Positions 17,786-26,621 of a stretch of DNA of 35,085 nucleotides are shown here, one piece after another (within the stretch, counting starts at the first letter, position 1; each line of letters begins with the position of its first letter). Position numbers and translations under genes: made by a program. The notes below the pieces were generated by a model. The model had not been told where the DNA came from and searched no databases. It saw only the letters and a list, made by a program, of their open reading frames with translations. This DNA is from Gammaproteobacteria bacterium (GTDB lineage Bacteria; Pseudomonadota; Gammaproteobacteria; Coxiellales; Coxiellaceae), in assembly GCA_022601255.1 (NCBI GenBank), contig JAHZIV010000088.1, forward strand, positions 1 to 35,085. The letters are read 5' to 3'.

Positions 17786-17929
17786 AACAGGGTCCTAATA
17801 TAAGTCACTCACTTCACTATAGTACACTTTTCTCAAGTATACGAAAATAAACCATAATCTTCTATATACTCAGCCACAAGGGCAGCCGCAGTGTATACTA
17901 AAATACATAAGCAGCGCAATAGCCTTCAA

Positions 17930-18727
17930 TCAGAGGCATAGGAAGTAAGGGCCTGTAGGGTTGATAGGCAACTCAAACTCATCCGGGTAATCCACCTTCA
18001 CTAGATATAGACCATTAGGTGAAATTGTTGCCCCAGCTGCACGACGATCACGCGCCTCCAACACTTCCTGCATCCATTCAACAGGCTTCTGCTCGCAACC
18101 AATCTCGACCAGTGTCCCAACAATATTACGTATCATATGCAACAAGAAAGCATTTGCCGTAATTTCAATAATCACCATTCGATCACGTCGCACTACCTCT
18201 ACACGCTGTAAATTTCGCATCGCTGTATTGGATTGGCAGTCTGCGCCTCGAAAAGAGCTAAAATCATGTTCGCCCAGCAAACATTGTGACGCCTCCAACA
18301 TTGCACCTACCTCTAATGGTTTGTGAAACCAACCAACACCATGTCTTAAAATTGCTGGTTTAATGGGGTGATTATAAACAATATATCGATAGGTCCGAGC
18401 AACTGCAGAATAACGCGCGTGAAAATCCATGCTCACTTGTTTTGCCCACAATATACTAATGTCTGATGGTAAATTACTGTTGCTGCCAAACACCCATGAA
18501 TAGTCGCGACGATCCACACTCGTATCAAAATGCACAACCTGCGCTGTGGCATGAACACCTGCATCCGTACGCCCAGCACAAACAGTTGTAATCGGATGAT
18601 TTGCAACTCGCGCTATCGAACGTTCTAAACGACCCTGTACCGTGGGGAGCTCTTCATCTTGCACTTGCCAGCCACGATAATTAGCACCATCGTAACGAAC
18701 ACCTAATGCAATCCTTTTAATATCCAT
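17930..18727 (-). CDS. truA: tRNA pseudouridine(38-40) synthase
   Basis: 265 residues. The catalytic aspartate lies in GRTDAGVHATAQVVHFD (about residues 52-68), and the family motifs YDGANYRGWQ and NAFLLHMIRNIVGTLVEIG are present. TruA modifies uridines 38-40 in the anticodon arm of many tRNAs. It sits between fimV and accD as in Legionella and Pseudomonas but without the trp genes that usually follow. Confidence 0.96.
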   Translation of the reverse strand: MDIKRIALGVRYDGANYRGWQVQDEELPTVQGRLERSIARVANHPITTVCAGRTDAGVHATAQVVHFDTSVDRRDYSWVFGSNSNLPSDISILWAKQVSMDFHARYSAVARTYRYIVYNHPIKPAILRHGVGWFHKPLEVGAMLEASQCLLGEHDFSSFRGADCQSNTAMRNLQRVEVVRRDRMVIIEITANAFLLHMIRNIVGTLVEIGCEQKPVEWMQEVLEARDRRAAGATISPNGLYLVKVDYPDEFELPINPTGPYFLCL

Positions 18728-18744
18728 TGTTTTTATTACTCCAT

Positions 18745-18813
18745 CCCGCGGTTTGCCGCAGGGCTTTACGCTTGAGGATCCTTAAGGTCCGTGCAAACTT
18801 GTTTCGCACAGAC
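18745..18813. repeat. Cluster of three dyads between fimV and truA
   Basis: Three inverted repeats follow one another: CCCGCGG-tttg-CCGCaGGG (18745-18763), the near-perfect palindrome CTTGAGGATCCTTAAG (18771-18786), and GTCcGTGCAAAC-tt-GTTTcGCACaGAC (18787-18813). It could be a REP-like element or a processing or pausing structure in the fimV-truA transcript. No T-run follows in either direction, so it is not a classical terminator. Confidence 0.5.
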
Positions 18814-18824
18814 GAGGATATTTA

Positions 18825-19661
18825 TTATTTCTCAGCAATGTTATCAATCATTTTATTGGCCTCAGCCTGCTGCTTTTCGTCACCCGAAATAATAACCTGG
18901 CGCAGTACTTTTCGTGCCGCCGTAAAATCTTCCATCGCAATATAGGCATGTGCTAAATCCAATTTTGCTGGGATTGCCTCCGAGCTGCCCATATAGTCAT
19001 ACTCATCTTTGGTGTCAACTTCATCTTCTGCAATATTTGCTGAAACAGTTGATGGCACACGCTTTCTAAACATCAGCATTAACAAAATAACCGCTAACAG
19101 TGCAATGATGATGGCCATTGAATACTGGCTTTCAAATTTTTCCCACGCACTTGCCTGTGGCACAATCGGCTTAAGATTGCCAGCCAACGCCGGCTTTCCC
19201 TGCTCCAAGATTGTAGCAAACTGCACAAGTGCTGCTTGCTTTACTTGTAATTTTTCAATTTGATTGGATAACGCTGCTATTTTTTGGTTGTTAGCTTGCT
19301 GGAACTGCAAACTCGTTTGAATAAAACTACTCAACTGTTGTGAAACCTGTTGTACCGCCTGACCCTGGACTGAGTTAGCTGCTGCATTTGCCACGGGCTG
19401 AGCCGACTCAGATTGGGCTTTCTGATGCTGTTGTTGGGCTTTTTTTGCAGCCGTCACATGATGCTGCGTTTGCGCCGACTGTTGCATTATTGCTGCTGTT
19501 TTGGCAACCTGCTGGGCCTGACTTGCATCGCTCGCAGCAGTAGGGTCAGCCTCGTGAAATGACTGCTGAGCAGGAGCACTATCACCAAAGCCAGAGCCCG
19601 CAAATGACGCAACACTAAATAACAAAAATCCTGAAAAAACAAAGAGTAATATCTTTTTCAT
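18825..19661 (-). CDS. fimV: Short FimV-like protein
   Basis: 278 residues: a signal peptide (about 1-21), a Gln/Ala-rich coiled-coil-prone region (30-160), one membrane helix (SMAIIIALLAVILLMLMF, 181-198), and a C-terminal FimV/TPR-like domain (AKLDLAHAYIAMEDFTAARKV onward). FimV proteins link the cell wall to polar assembly such as type IV pili. This one is much shorter than the roughly 900-residue Pseudomonas protein, and I see no LysM peptidoglycan-binding domain. Its place next to truA fits the conserved asd-fimV-truA order, although asd has been separated from it by the divergent redox operon. A promoter lies at 19703-19731. Confidence 0.8.
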   Translation of the reverse strand: MKKILLFVFSGFLLFSVASFAGSGFGDSAPAQQSFHEADPTAASDASQAQQVAKTAAIMQQSAQTQHHVTAAKKAQQQHQKAQSESAQPVANAAANSVQGQAVQQVSQQLSSFIQTSLQFQQANNQKIAALSNQIEKLQVKQAALVQFATILEQGKPALAGNLKPIVPQASAWEKFESQYSMAIIIALLAVILLMLMFRKRVPSTVSANIAEDEVDTKDEYDYMGSSEAIPAKLDLAHAYIAMEDFTAARKVLRQVIISGDEKQQAEANKMIDNIAEK

Positions 19662-19702
19662 GCTATATAACCTTAAGAATCTATTAAATGTACAAGATTA
19701 GC

Positions 19703-19731
19703 ACTATAACAGAAAACCTTTAAAAAGTGAA
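19703..19731 (-). promoter_or_regulatory. Predicted fimV promoter
   Basis: Minus strand: -35 TTCACT (19731-19726), 17-base spacer, -10 TATAGT (19708-19703). It stands back to back with the promoter of the redox operon, so the two may compete. Confidence 0.5.
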
Positions 19732-19737
19732 CCTTGT

Positions 19738-19743
19738 TATAAT
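19738..19743 (+). promoter_or_regulatory. Perfect -10 TATAAT of the redox operon
   Basis: TATAAT with only a weak -35 (about 19715-19720). Transcription from here would begin near 19750. That rules out the GTG at 19749 as the start codon and supports ATG 19932 for the first gene, after a leader of about 180 bases. Confidence 0.45.
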
Positions 19744-19931
19744 TCAGAGTGTTAGCAGTAAAATATCGTCATATTTTGAGCCAAATAAATATCCGCAACG
19801 CAAGCGCCAGGGTATTCATTTCTCCTATATTTTTTTTGCTAGCGCAAAATAAGAATGCGCCATTTCTTATTACGCATCAATCTGTTACACTCGATAACCG
19901 TGTTCAACAGCAACGAACCTGCAGTGGCGAT

Positions 19932-20642
19932 ATGTTTTTAAGACAATTCTGTGATCCAGAAACTTCAACCTTCACCTATGTGCTGGGCTGCCTTGATAGC
20001 CGAAAAGCCTGCATTATTGATCCCGTATTTGAAAATCATGATCTCTACCTGAAACTACTGAATGAATGGCAGCTATCGCTGCTTTACTCACTGGAAACTC
20101 ATACCCACGCCGATCACATTACGGCTGCCACTCAACTTAAACAATCGACGAATTGCAGCATCGGCATACCAAAACAATCTCAGGCCACAGGTGCCGATGA
20201 GACATTTGATGATGGGACAATCATTCACATCGGCAAGCTCAAGATAACCGCCCTATTTACCCCAGGACATACCGATGATTGTTATTGCTTTTTATGTGAG
20301 GACTGTGTTTTCACTGGAGATACCTTGTTAATTAGAGCGACAGGCCGCACTGATTTTCAAGCTGGTAACGCTAAACTAGCCTACCACTCAATTACAGAAA
20401 AATTACTGACCCTGCCTGATGCAACGCGGCTATTTCCCGGTCATGATTATAAAATATTAAACGAGTCTACGATCGGAGAGGAAAAGCAGTTTAACCCCAG
20501 GCTACAAGTAAGCTCTGCAGATGAATATGCAGCCATCATGGAAAAGCTAAACTTGCCTTTGCCAAAGAATATTAAATCTGCCGTAACTGCAAATCTACAC
20601 TGCGGCAACATTACTGATAATAAGGAGAATCAACATGTCTAA
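19932..20642 (+). CDS. ETHE1-like persulfide dioxygenase (metallo-beta-lactamase fold)
   Basis: 236 residues from ATG 19932. The frame is open further upstream to 19749, but family similarity begins at MFLRQFCDPETSTFTYVLG. The metal motif THTHADH, PGHT, FTGDTLLI and FPGHDYK are all present. RATGRTDFQ and GEEKQFNPRL are specific to the ETHE1/persulfide dioxygenase group rather than glyoxalase II. These mononuclear iron enzymes oxidise glutathione persulfide to sulfite. The gene overlaps the next by eight bases, placing it in an operon with a disulfide-forming pair, so the unit is about thiol and sulfane-sulfur redox. No rhodanese is fused or adjacent. Confidence 0.88.
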   Translation: MFLRQFCDPETSTFTYVLGCLDSRKACIIDPVFENHDLYLKLLNEWQLSLLYSLETHTHADHITAATQLKQSTNCSIGIPKQSQATGADETFDDGTIIHIGKLKITALFTPGHTDDCYCFLCEDCVFTGDTLLIRATGRTDFQAGNAKLAYHSITEKLLTLPDATRLFPGHDYKILNESTIGEEKQFNPRLQVSSADEYAAIMEKLNLPLPKNIKSAVTANLHCGNITDNKENQHV

Positions 20643-21282
20643 AAATAAGCTTCGCACCATTATCATTCTGCTCGTCATTATAGTGGCCATAATTATTTGC
20701 ATATTTACCCTAAGAAAACCCGCCATGAGACTGAGTAAAGCTGTTAATATACCGTCACATGGCCAACCATTTATTGGTAATGCAAAAGCTAAGAATAATA
20801 TTGTTGTGTTTGAAGATCTAAAGTGCGTTAATTGCAAATACTATAACACGCATGTCTTTCCAAAAATCAAAAAAGCCTATATTGATTCAGGAAAAATTAA
20901 ATATACCGTTATCACTCTTGCCTTTGTGCCTGGATCACCGCCCATTGCAAATGCTGCATTTTGTGTACGAGAACAAAACCCCAAGGCGTTTTTCCCCTAT
21001 GTTGAATACATTTATCACCACCAAGGAGATGAAGAGGAAAATTGGGGCACCATACCAAAACTACTTAAATTTGCCGGCAAAGTACCGGGAATTAATATCA
21101 ATAAACTTTCATTATGCTTGATTCAATCACCGTACAACGACCAAATTAATAAAAATATGAAAATAGCTCAGCAAGTCATGGGAGACACCGTAATGACACC
21201 ACGCGTTTATATTAATGGTGTACTGGTAGAGCCCTTGTCATTTGATCTATTTAATCAGGTCTACAACGAGGTAAGCAAATGA
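20635..21282 (+). CDS. Membrane-anchored DsbA/BdbD-like thiol oxidoreductase
   Basis: 215 residues. An N-terminal membrane anchor (IIILLVIIVAIIICIFTL) is followed by a thioredoxin-fold domain with the redox site CVNC (residues about 63-66). The cis-proline loop VMTPRVYINGV lies near the C-terminus. Sequence layout (anchored and extracytoplasmic) resembles BdbD. Such proteins introduce disulfides into exported proteins. AAGGAG stands eight bases before the ATG. The gene overlaps the following DsbB/BdbC-like gene by ATGA, which strongly suggests a functional pair in which the membrane protein reoxidises this one. Confidence 0.85.
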   Translation: MSKNKLRTIIILLVIIVAIIICIFTLRKPAMRLSKAVNIPSHGQPFIGNAKAKNNIVVFEDLKCVNCKYYNTHVFPKIKKAYIDSGKIKYTVITLAFVPGSPPIANAAFCVREQNPKAFFPYVEYIYHHQGDEEENWGTIPKLLKFAGKVPGININKLSLCLIQSPYNDQINKNMKIAQQVMGDTVMTPRVYINGVLVEPLSFDLFNQVYNEVSK

Positions 21283-21710
21283 ACAATGAATCTGCAAGTA
21301 CCCGACAAATGGCCTTATTGATTGCATGGTTTATTGCGGCCATTGCTGTTGTGGCTACACTTTATGCCGGCGAAGTAAAGCATCTGCCCATTTGTCACCT
21401 GTGTTGGTATCAACGTATTTGTATTTATCCATTGTTTTTATTACTTGGTATTGCTGCCTATAAGGATGATTGCAGGGTTGTCGTCTATGCACTACCACTT
21501 ACTATTGTCGGTTTTATCATTGCACTCTATCAATATTTAACACAAATGGTGCCTGCATTTGAACCCATACAAGTATGCAGCAACGGCCCTGCATGTAATG
21601 CAATACATTTAAAATTATGGGGCTTTATAACGTTTCCATTTTTGAGCATGGTGGCAACTTTTGTGATTTTTATTTTATTGATAATTGCTCGGTCATGTCG
21701 GCGCTACTGA
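21279..21710 (+). CDS. DsbB/BdbC-like quinone-linked disulfide oxidase
   Basis: 143 residues with four membrane helices. The first periplasmic cysteine pair lies in CHLCWYQRI (about 39-47), and the second is CSNGPAC (about 100-106). The short length and the CxxCWYQR pattern match BdbC/DsbI-type proteins better than E. coli DsbB (176 residues). It passes electrons from the partner thioredoxin-like protein to quinone. It is the last gene of the operon. Its stop is only 14 bases from the stop of convergent asd, with no clear terminator between. Confidence 0.88.
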   Translation: MNNESASTRQMALLIAWFIAAIAVVATLYAGEVKHLPICHLCWYQRICIYPLFLLLGIAAYKDDCRVVVYALPLTIVGFIIALYQYLTQMVPAFEPIQVCSNGPACNAIHLKLWGFITFPFLSMVATFVIFILLIIARSCRRY

Positions 21711-21724
21711 ATTAAAACACGCAA

Positions 21725-22744
21725 TCAACGATAAAAGTCATTCTCGATAAGCTGTTCGGCAATCTGTATTGAATTAAGTGCCGCACCTTTACGAATATTA
21801 TCCGACACCACCCATAGATTAATACCATTTGGATGACTGATATCTTGACGAATACGCCCGACAAAAACAGCATCCACATTGGCTGCGTGTGTCACTGCCG
21901 TTGGCATCTCGCCGTTTTCCAAGGTTAAAACACCTGGCGCCACACTTAAACAATCACGTACTTCATCGGGGCTTATTGGCTGCAATGTTTCTAGGTGAAT
22001 TGCCTCTGAATGCCCATAAAAAACCGGCACTCGTACCGCGGTGGGATTAACAGAGATAGTGTTGTCAGCTAATATTTTCTGTGTCTCCCACACCATCTTC
22101 ATCTCTTCCTTTGTGTAGCCATTATCAAGTATCCTATCAATTTTTGGAACTACATTAAAAGCAGTTGGCTGATCACCCATTTCTAAATCTGCCTCTTGGC
22201 CACTCATTAAGGATGCTGTTTGCCTGGCCAATGATTCTATCGCGCGACGCCCCGCACCAGAAGCAGCTTGATACGTAGCAACATTAATTCTTGCAATTCC
22301 AGCCCTGTCATAAATCGGCTTTAATGCTACTAACATTTGAATCGTGGAGCAGTTAGGGTTTGCAATAATATTTCTATTGCGATAGTCACGTAACGCCTCT
22401 GGATTAACCTCAGGAATGACAAGCGGCACATCGGGATCGTAACGAAATTGAGACGTGTTATCAATGACCACAGCACCTGCATCTGCTGCAATGGGAACAT
22501 ATTTCTCAGAGACAGCAGCGCCTGCCGAGAAAAATGCAAACTGCACTTTAGAAAAATCAAAATCCGCTAATGCTTCCACTGAATAAGGCTGGTCGCCCAA
22601 CAAGACTTCCTTACCAACGGAATCTTTGCTCGCCAATGGATATAACTTCTCAACAGGAAATTCTCGTTGATGCAGAATTTCAAGTATTGCATCACCAACA
22701 GTTCCTGTGGCACCTACAATAGCAATATCGTAACCCAAGTTCAT
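21725..22744 (-). CDS. asd: Aspartate-semialdehyde dehydrogenase
   Basis: 339 residues from ATG 22744. The frame extends to 22843, but GGAGAG sits before this ATG and the NADP-binding start [13 protein letters not shown] follows it directly. The catalytic cysteine is in ANPNCSTIQ, and the substrate-binding ASGAGRRAI is intact. It makes aspartate semialdehyde for lysine, diaminopimelate, threonine and methionine. The ATG overlaps the aroC stop (ATGA), so translation is coupled. In relatives asd is usually adjacent to fimV. Here a divergent three-gene redox operon separates them. Confidence 0.96.
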   Translation of the reverse strand: MNLGYDIAIVGATGTVGDAILEILHQREFPVEKLYPLASKDSVGKEVLLGDQPYSVEALADFDFSKVQFAFFSAGAAVSEKYVPIAADAGAVVIDNTSQFRYDPDVPLVIPEVNPEALRDYRNRNIIANPNCSTIQMLVALKPIYDRAGIARINVATYQAASGAGRRAIESLARQTASLMSGQEADLEMGDQPTAFNVVPKIDRILDNGYTKEEMKMVWETQKILADNTISVNPTAVRVPVFYGHSEAIHLETLQPISPDEVRDCLSVAPGVLTLENGEMPTAVTHAANVDAVFVGRIRQDISHPNGINLWVVSDNIRKGAALNSIQIAEQLIENDFYR

Positions 22745-23808
22745 TTTCTCTCTCCATTTTGTGCGCGATCTAATAGGTAATGATCCATCAGCACTAATGC
22801 TAACATAGCCTCCACAATCGGTACAGCGCGAATGCCAACACAAGGGTCATGACGACCCTTCGTTTGCACTTGCACCGATGCACCTTGCGTATCAATTGTT
22901 TCTGCAGTTTTGGTAATACTGGAAGTCGGCTTAAATGCAACGCTTACTCGAATATCCTGCCCACTTGAAATTCCACCCAATACGCCACCTGCATGATTAC
23001 TTAAAAACCCCTGCTCATTAATTTCATCACGGTGTTGACTGCCATTCTGATTAACAACATTTATGCCATCTCCTATTTCAACCGCTTTAGATGCATTAAT
23101 GCCCATCATAGCAGCTGCAATATCTGCATCAAGACGTGAAAACACAGGTTCACCTAATCCAGCAGGAACACCTTGCGCAATAACATTAACACGCGCACCA
23201 ATAGAATCACCCTGACGACGTAATGCTGCTATTAAATCCTCAAGTTGAGTAAGCTTACTTTTGTCTGGAAAAAAAAATGCGTTTTGAGGCACTTGTGATA
23301 AGTCTAACTCTTCAGCCTCTATACCCCCCATTGCTGCCAAATATCCTTTTATCTGCACGCCACAAGCTTCATGTAAATATTTTTTGGCAATTGCGCCGGC
23401 TGCTACACGCATGATCGTTTCACGTGCTGATGAGCGCCCTCCTCCACGATAATCGCGAACACCGTATTTTTTATGATAACTATAATCTGCATGCCCAGGA
23501 CGATACAAATCTTTTATGTTCGCATAGTCTCTAGGGCGTTGATCTTTGTTTTCAATCATTAAACCTATTGGGGCACCTGTAGTAACACCTTCAAACACTC
23601 CTGACAAAATCCGTACCGTGTCTGGTTCACGTCTTTGTGAGGTAAAACGTGACTGCCCTGTGGCTCGTCTATCAACTTCTATTTGTATATCCTGTTCAGT
23701 TAATTTCATAGCAGGTGGACAGCCATCTACTATCGCCAATAGTGCGGGCCCATGACTCTCACCACAAGTGGTCACAACAAAAGACTTTCCAAATGAATTA
23801 CCCGCCAT
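22741..23808 (-). CDS. aroC: Chorismate synthase
   Basis: 355 residues. The start [21 protein letters not shown] is characteristic, and [24 protein letters not shown] and [11 protein letters not shown] are the flavin- and substrate-binding motifs. The enzyme converts EPSP to chorismate using reduced FMN. It overlaps prmB by 11 bases and asd by four, giving a prmB-aroC-asd operon. Confidence 0.98.
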   Translation of the reverse strand: MAGNSFGKSFVVTTCGESHGPALLAIVDGCPPAMKLTEQDIQIEVDRRATGQSRFTSQRREPDTVRILSGVFEGVTTGAPIGLMIENKDQRPRDYANIKDLYRPGHADYSYHKKYGVRDYRGGGRSSARETIMRVAAGAIAKKYLHEACGVQIKGYLAAMGGIEAEELDLSQVPQNAFFFPDKSKLTQLEDLIAALRRQGDSIGARVNVIAQGVPAGLGEPVFSRLDADIAAAMMGINASKAVEIGDGINVVNQNGSQHRDEINEQGFLSNHAGGVLGGISSGQDIRVSVAFKPTSSITKTAETIDTQGASVQVQTKGRHDPCVGIRAVPIVEAMLALVLMDHYLLDRAQNGERK

Positions 23809-24694
23809 TAAATATACCTTGATAGTTCAGTAAATCTTCTTTCGTCATCATTAACAAACCATGTCCACCCATTGACTGTTCAAGCCATGTAAACGCAACT
23901 TTCGGAAATCGTTGCTGCAAGAGTTCGGCGGTATTTCCAAGCTCCATGATTAAAACCCCCTTATCCTGCAAATATTCTGCTGCTTGAGTTAAAATTTGCA
24001 GTGGCAACTTCAAACCATCTTTACCAGATCGCAATGCTATTTCAACAGGCTCAAAACTGTATTCTTTCGGTAGGCTCGCAATCTCCGCATCACCCACGTA
24101 TGGGGGGTTACTTATAATCACATCATAATCTTTGCGCGTAACATTAGAAAAAGCATCTGACTCAATCAAATGAACCCTTTCTTGCATCTTGTAATGCGCA
24201 ATATTTTTTGCTGCCACCATCAATGCTCCGGCATCAATATCAACCGCATCAACAATGGTATTTGGAAACACTTCCGCGCAAGCGATTGCCATGCAACCAC
24301 TACCCGTTCCAATTTCTAAAATATGCTTCACACTGTCAGGCTGAACCCAAGGTGCAAACTGATAATCGATCCATTCGGCAAATGGCGATCGGGGAATCAA
24401 AACACGTTCATCCACATAAAAAGGCATGCCCATAAACCATGCTTGCTGCGTTAAATATGCCAGTGGACGTCGAGTATGAATGCGCTTAGAAACAAGGTCT
24501 TTAATTTTTTGCTGTTGTGCCAGTGTCAACATTTCTTGCCACACACCGTCATCTGTGCGATCTAAAACGAAAAATAATAACTGCGCCGCTTCGTCATGCG
24601 GATTATCTTGGCCATGGCCATAGAAGAGCTCAGCCTGTGAGAATTGCTCTTCAACCCAGTCCAGCCACTCAGCAGCTGTGTGTTTTTGACTCAT
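23798..24694 (-). CDS. prmB: Ribosomal protein uL3 N5-glutamine methyltransferase
   Basis: 298 residues. The SAM-binding loop is [14 protein letters not shown], and the catalytic SNPPYVG is present. The N-terminal domain with [13 protein letters not shown] is typical of PrmB rather than PrmC, whose substrate is a release factor. It methylates a glutamine of ribosomal protein uL3. The divergent neighbour is smrB, the same pair seen in E. coli (yfcB/yfcN), which supports both names. Confidence 0.93.
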   Translation of the reverse strand: MSQKHTAAEWLDWVEEQFSQAELFYGHGQDNPHDEAAQLLFFVLDRTDDGVWQEMLTLAQQQKIKDLVSKRIHTRRPLAYLTQQAWFMGMPFYVDERVLIPRSPFAEWIDYQFAPWVQPDSVKHILEIGTGSGCMAIACAEVFPNTIVDAVDIDAGALMVAAKNIAHYKMQERVHLIESDAFSNVTRKDYDVIISNPPYVGDAEIASLPKEYSFEPVEIALRSGKDGLKLPLQILTQAAEYLQDKGVLIMELGNTAELLQQRFPKVAFTWLEQSMGGHGLLMMTKEDLLNYQGIFNGG

Positions 24695-24733
24695 ATTATA
24701 GCTTCTGTTTTGTCAGTGATGTATCATAATCCT

Positions 24734-25303
24734 ATGAGCAAAAAAACGCCACCCCCAGATGATTCATTGTTTCGTCAAACCATGAACAAAATGAAAAACA
24801 TCAAGCCCTTGAAACATAGCTCAAAACTACCCATCAGCAAAACTAAAATGCCCATAGAGCAGATTGAAAAAAAACAACACCGTGCCGAATACTTCAAACA
24901 CAAGCACGACTTCCTTGATTATTCTGCAGGACATGATGCCTACACCACTATTCATGGTGACGCCAGTATGGAATTTAAGCGCTGTACTTTACCGACCAAA
25001 TGTCTGAAGCAGCTAAAACAAGGTCAAATTGAAGTCGAAGCAACACTTGACCTGCACTCGTACACCGTTTCAGAAGCTGCCGAGCAGCTCAGGTTATTTA
25101 TGCAGGAATGCCTGCGAAGAAAACTTTACTGTATACATATAATTCATGGGAAAGGCCAGATGGGCGATATCGAGAAACCCGTATTGAAGAATTTTGTTAA
25201 TGACTACTTGCGTCAACAAAAAAATGTGCTAGCCTTTCACTCAGCAAGACTCAAGGATGGAGGCACCGGAGCGGTTTATGTGCTACTTGCTATACATTCA
25301 TAA
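24734..25303 (+). CDS. smrB: SmrB-like ribosome-collision endonuclease (Smr domain)
   Basis: 189 residues. ATG 24734 is chosen because MSKKTPPPDDSLFRQTM matches the N-terminal ribosome-binding peptide of E. coli SmrB. An earlier ATG at 24719 is possible. The C-terminal Smr domain has DLHS (106-109) and HGKG (138-141). In SmrB the first motif is DLHG. The Asp and His needed for RNA cleavage are kept, but the Gly is Ser here. SmrB cuts mRNA between collided ribosomes so that the leading ribosome can be rescued. It is divergent to prmB as in E. coli and followed after 43 bases by udk. Confidence 0.88.
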   Translation: MSKKTPPPDDSLFRQTMNKMKNIKPLKHSSKLPISKTKMPIEQIEKKQHRAEYFKHKHDFLDYSAGHDAYTTIHGDASMEFKRCTLPTKCLKQLKQGQIEVEATLDLHSYTVSEAAEQLRLFMQECLRRKLYCIHIIHGKGQMGDIEKPVLKNFVNDYLRQQKNVLAFHSARLKDGGTGAVYVLLAIHS

Positions 25304-25346
25304 GGAATACGAATTATTAGTAAATTAAATTATGGAGCAACAATAA

Positions 25347-25976
25347 ATGAGTGATGGTAGTGTAATTATTATTGGTATTTCTGGACCTACTGCATCAGGC
25401 AAAAGTTTACTGGCAAACACGATTATTCGTGAGCTCGGTTCTGATCAAGTCATCGTCATTCCAGAAGATTGCTACTACAAACATCGCCCTGACATGGATC
25501 TCGATGAACGCGCCAAAGTTAATTATGACCACCCAGATGCATTTGATCACGACCTACTAGTAAAAAATTTACAATCACTCAGAAACTGGGAATCTGTCGA
25601 TATTCCTCAGTATGATTTTGCAACACATCAACGCAAACAAGAAACCAAACACATCCCTAAGAGTCGCATTATCATCCTAGAAGGCATCCTATTGTTCGCA
25701 GAACAATCGCTACGCGACATGATGGACATTCGCATCTTTATGGATACAGCACTGGATATCTGTCTTTTACGTCGATTGCGGCGCGATATTGTTGAACGTG
25801 GCCGCTCACTTGAATCCGTATTAAATCAATATCAAAACACTGTAAGACCCATGTATTTTCAATTTGTCGAACCATCAAAACGTTATGCCGATGTAATTGT
25901 ACCTCGCGGCGGTGAAAATAGAATTGCAATTGATATGATTAAGGCAAAGATGCGTGAACTCCTTACAAGTAAATAA
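25347..25976 (+). CDS. udk: Uridine kinase
   Basis: 209 residues, the usual length. The P-loop GPTASGKS (13-20) and the motifs [18 protein letters not shown] and [13 protein letters not shown] are those of Udk. It phosphorylates uridine and cytidine in pyrimidine salvage. GGAG lies ten bases before the ATG. The gene converges on the ankyrin gene, and no own terminator is seen. Confidence 0.95.
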   Translation: MSDGSVIIIGISGPTASGKSLLANTIIRELGSDQVIVIPEDCYYKHRPDMDLDERAKVNYDHPDAFDHDLLVKNLQSLRNWESVDIPQYDFATHQRKQETKHIPKSRIIILEGILLFAEQSLRDMMDIRIFMDTALDICLLRRLRRDIVERGRSLESVLNQYQNTVRPMYFQFVEPSKRYADVIVPRGGENRIAIDMIKAKMRELLTSK

Positions 25977-26073
25977 ATTTATTTATTAGAACACCTATCT
26001 CCACCAAGCCTGCTGCTCAACTATGCGGACAGTTTGGAAAATTAGGCAGATTAGAACAAGAGTAAATAACCAC

Positions 26074-26097
26074 AAAAAAAGGCGCCTAAAAGGCGCC
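26074..26097 (-). terminator. Rho-independent terminator of the ankyrin gene
   Basis: On the minus strand a 7-bp stem GGCGCCT/AGGCGCC with a 3-base loop is followed directly by seven T. The opposite strand lacks a T-run, so it serves the minus strand only. The rest of 25977-26130 shows nothing recognisable. Confidence 0.9.
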
Positions 26098-26130
26098 TAC
26101 GCTAGGGATGTGGGGTTTGCCACTAAAAGT

Positions 26131-26433
26131 TCAAGAACTTCTATATCTCTCAAATAATTCGGTCATTTTTGGGCTCTTATGTCGACATGCTATATCAAAT
26201 GGGCTTACATCTTCGATGCTCTTAGCATCCATATCTGCCCCATGCATAAGTAATGCTTCTGCACTTTTATATGCATTATACGTAACAGCAAAGTGCAATG
26301 GACGCTCTTTATACTGATCCTCGTAACTATCAAGTTCAACACCCTTCCTAATCAGTGCCTCGACAGTGGTGCTGTTATCAAGCATTACCGCGCTTAATAA
26401 CTCTTCCAATAGTGCTTCATCGCATCTTTCCAT
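26131..26433 (-). CDS. Small ankyrin-repeat protein
   Basis: 100 residues with about two ankyrin repeats. The clear one begins ERPLHFAVTYNAYKSAEALL and continues MHGADMDAKS, and a degenerate one follows (SPFDIACRHKSP). There is no signal peptide or membrane helix. Ankyrin repeats bind proteins, and in intracellular bacteria some such proteins are secreted effectors, but nothing here shows secretion. GGGAG lies six bases before the ATG. The gene stands alone with its own promoter (about 26467) and terminator (26074-26097). Confidence 0.85.
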   Translation of the reverse strand: MERCDEALLEELLSAVMLDNSTTVEALIRKGVELDSYEDQYKERPLHFAVTYNAYKSAEALLMHGADMDAKSIEDVSPFDIACRHKSPKMTELFERYRSS

Positions 26434-26466
26434 ATCGCTCTCCCTTTACTAATACAGAATGAGATC

Positions 26467-26509
26467 ATTATAAGAAAAAGAATTTCAGGAATAAATCCGT
26501 AAATTTACG
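26467..26509 (-). promoter_or_regulatory. Ankyrin gene promoter with adjoining palindrome
   Basis: A perfect minus-strand -10 TATAAT lies at 26472-26467. Just upstream of where the -35 should be is the perfect 12-bp palindrome CGTAAATTTACG (26498-26509), a possible operator. The -35 itself is weak. Confidence 0.45.
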
Positions 26510-26621
26510 TAGAAGCACTTAAAGCAGGAATTTCCTACATATTGAATCTCAGCGATCTTAAAAATATGCAGGGTTATTTCGTAGTGGAAACCTCTGAATT
26601 TGCACATTGAAATACAAATGA

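Noticed and set aside
19749-19931. N-terminal extension of the persulfide dioxygenase from GTG 19749
   Set aside because: A perfect -10 lies at 19738-19743, so transcription would begin at about 19750. Family similarity starts only at ATG 19932.
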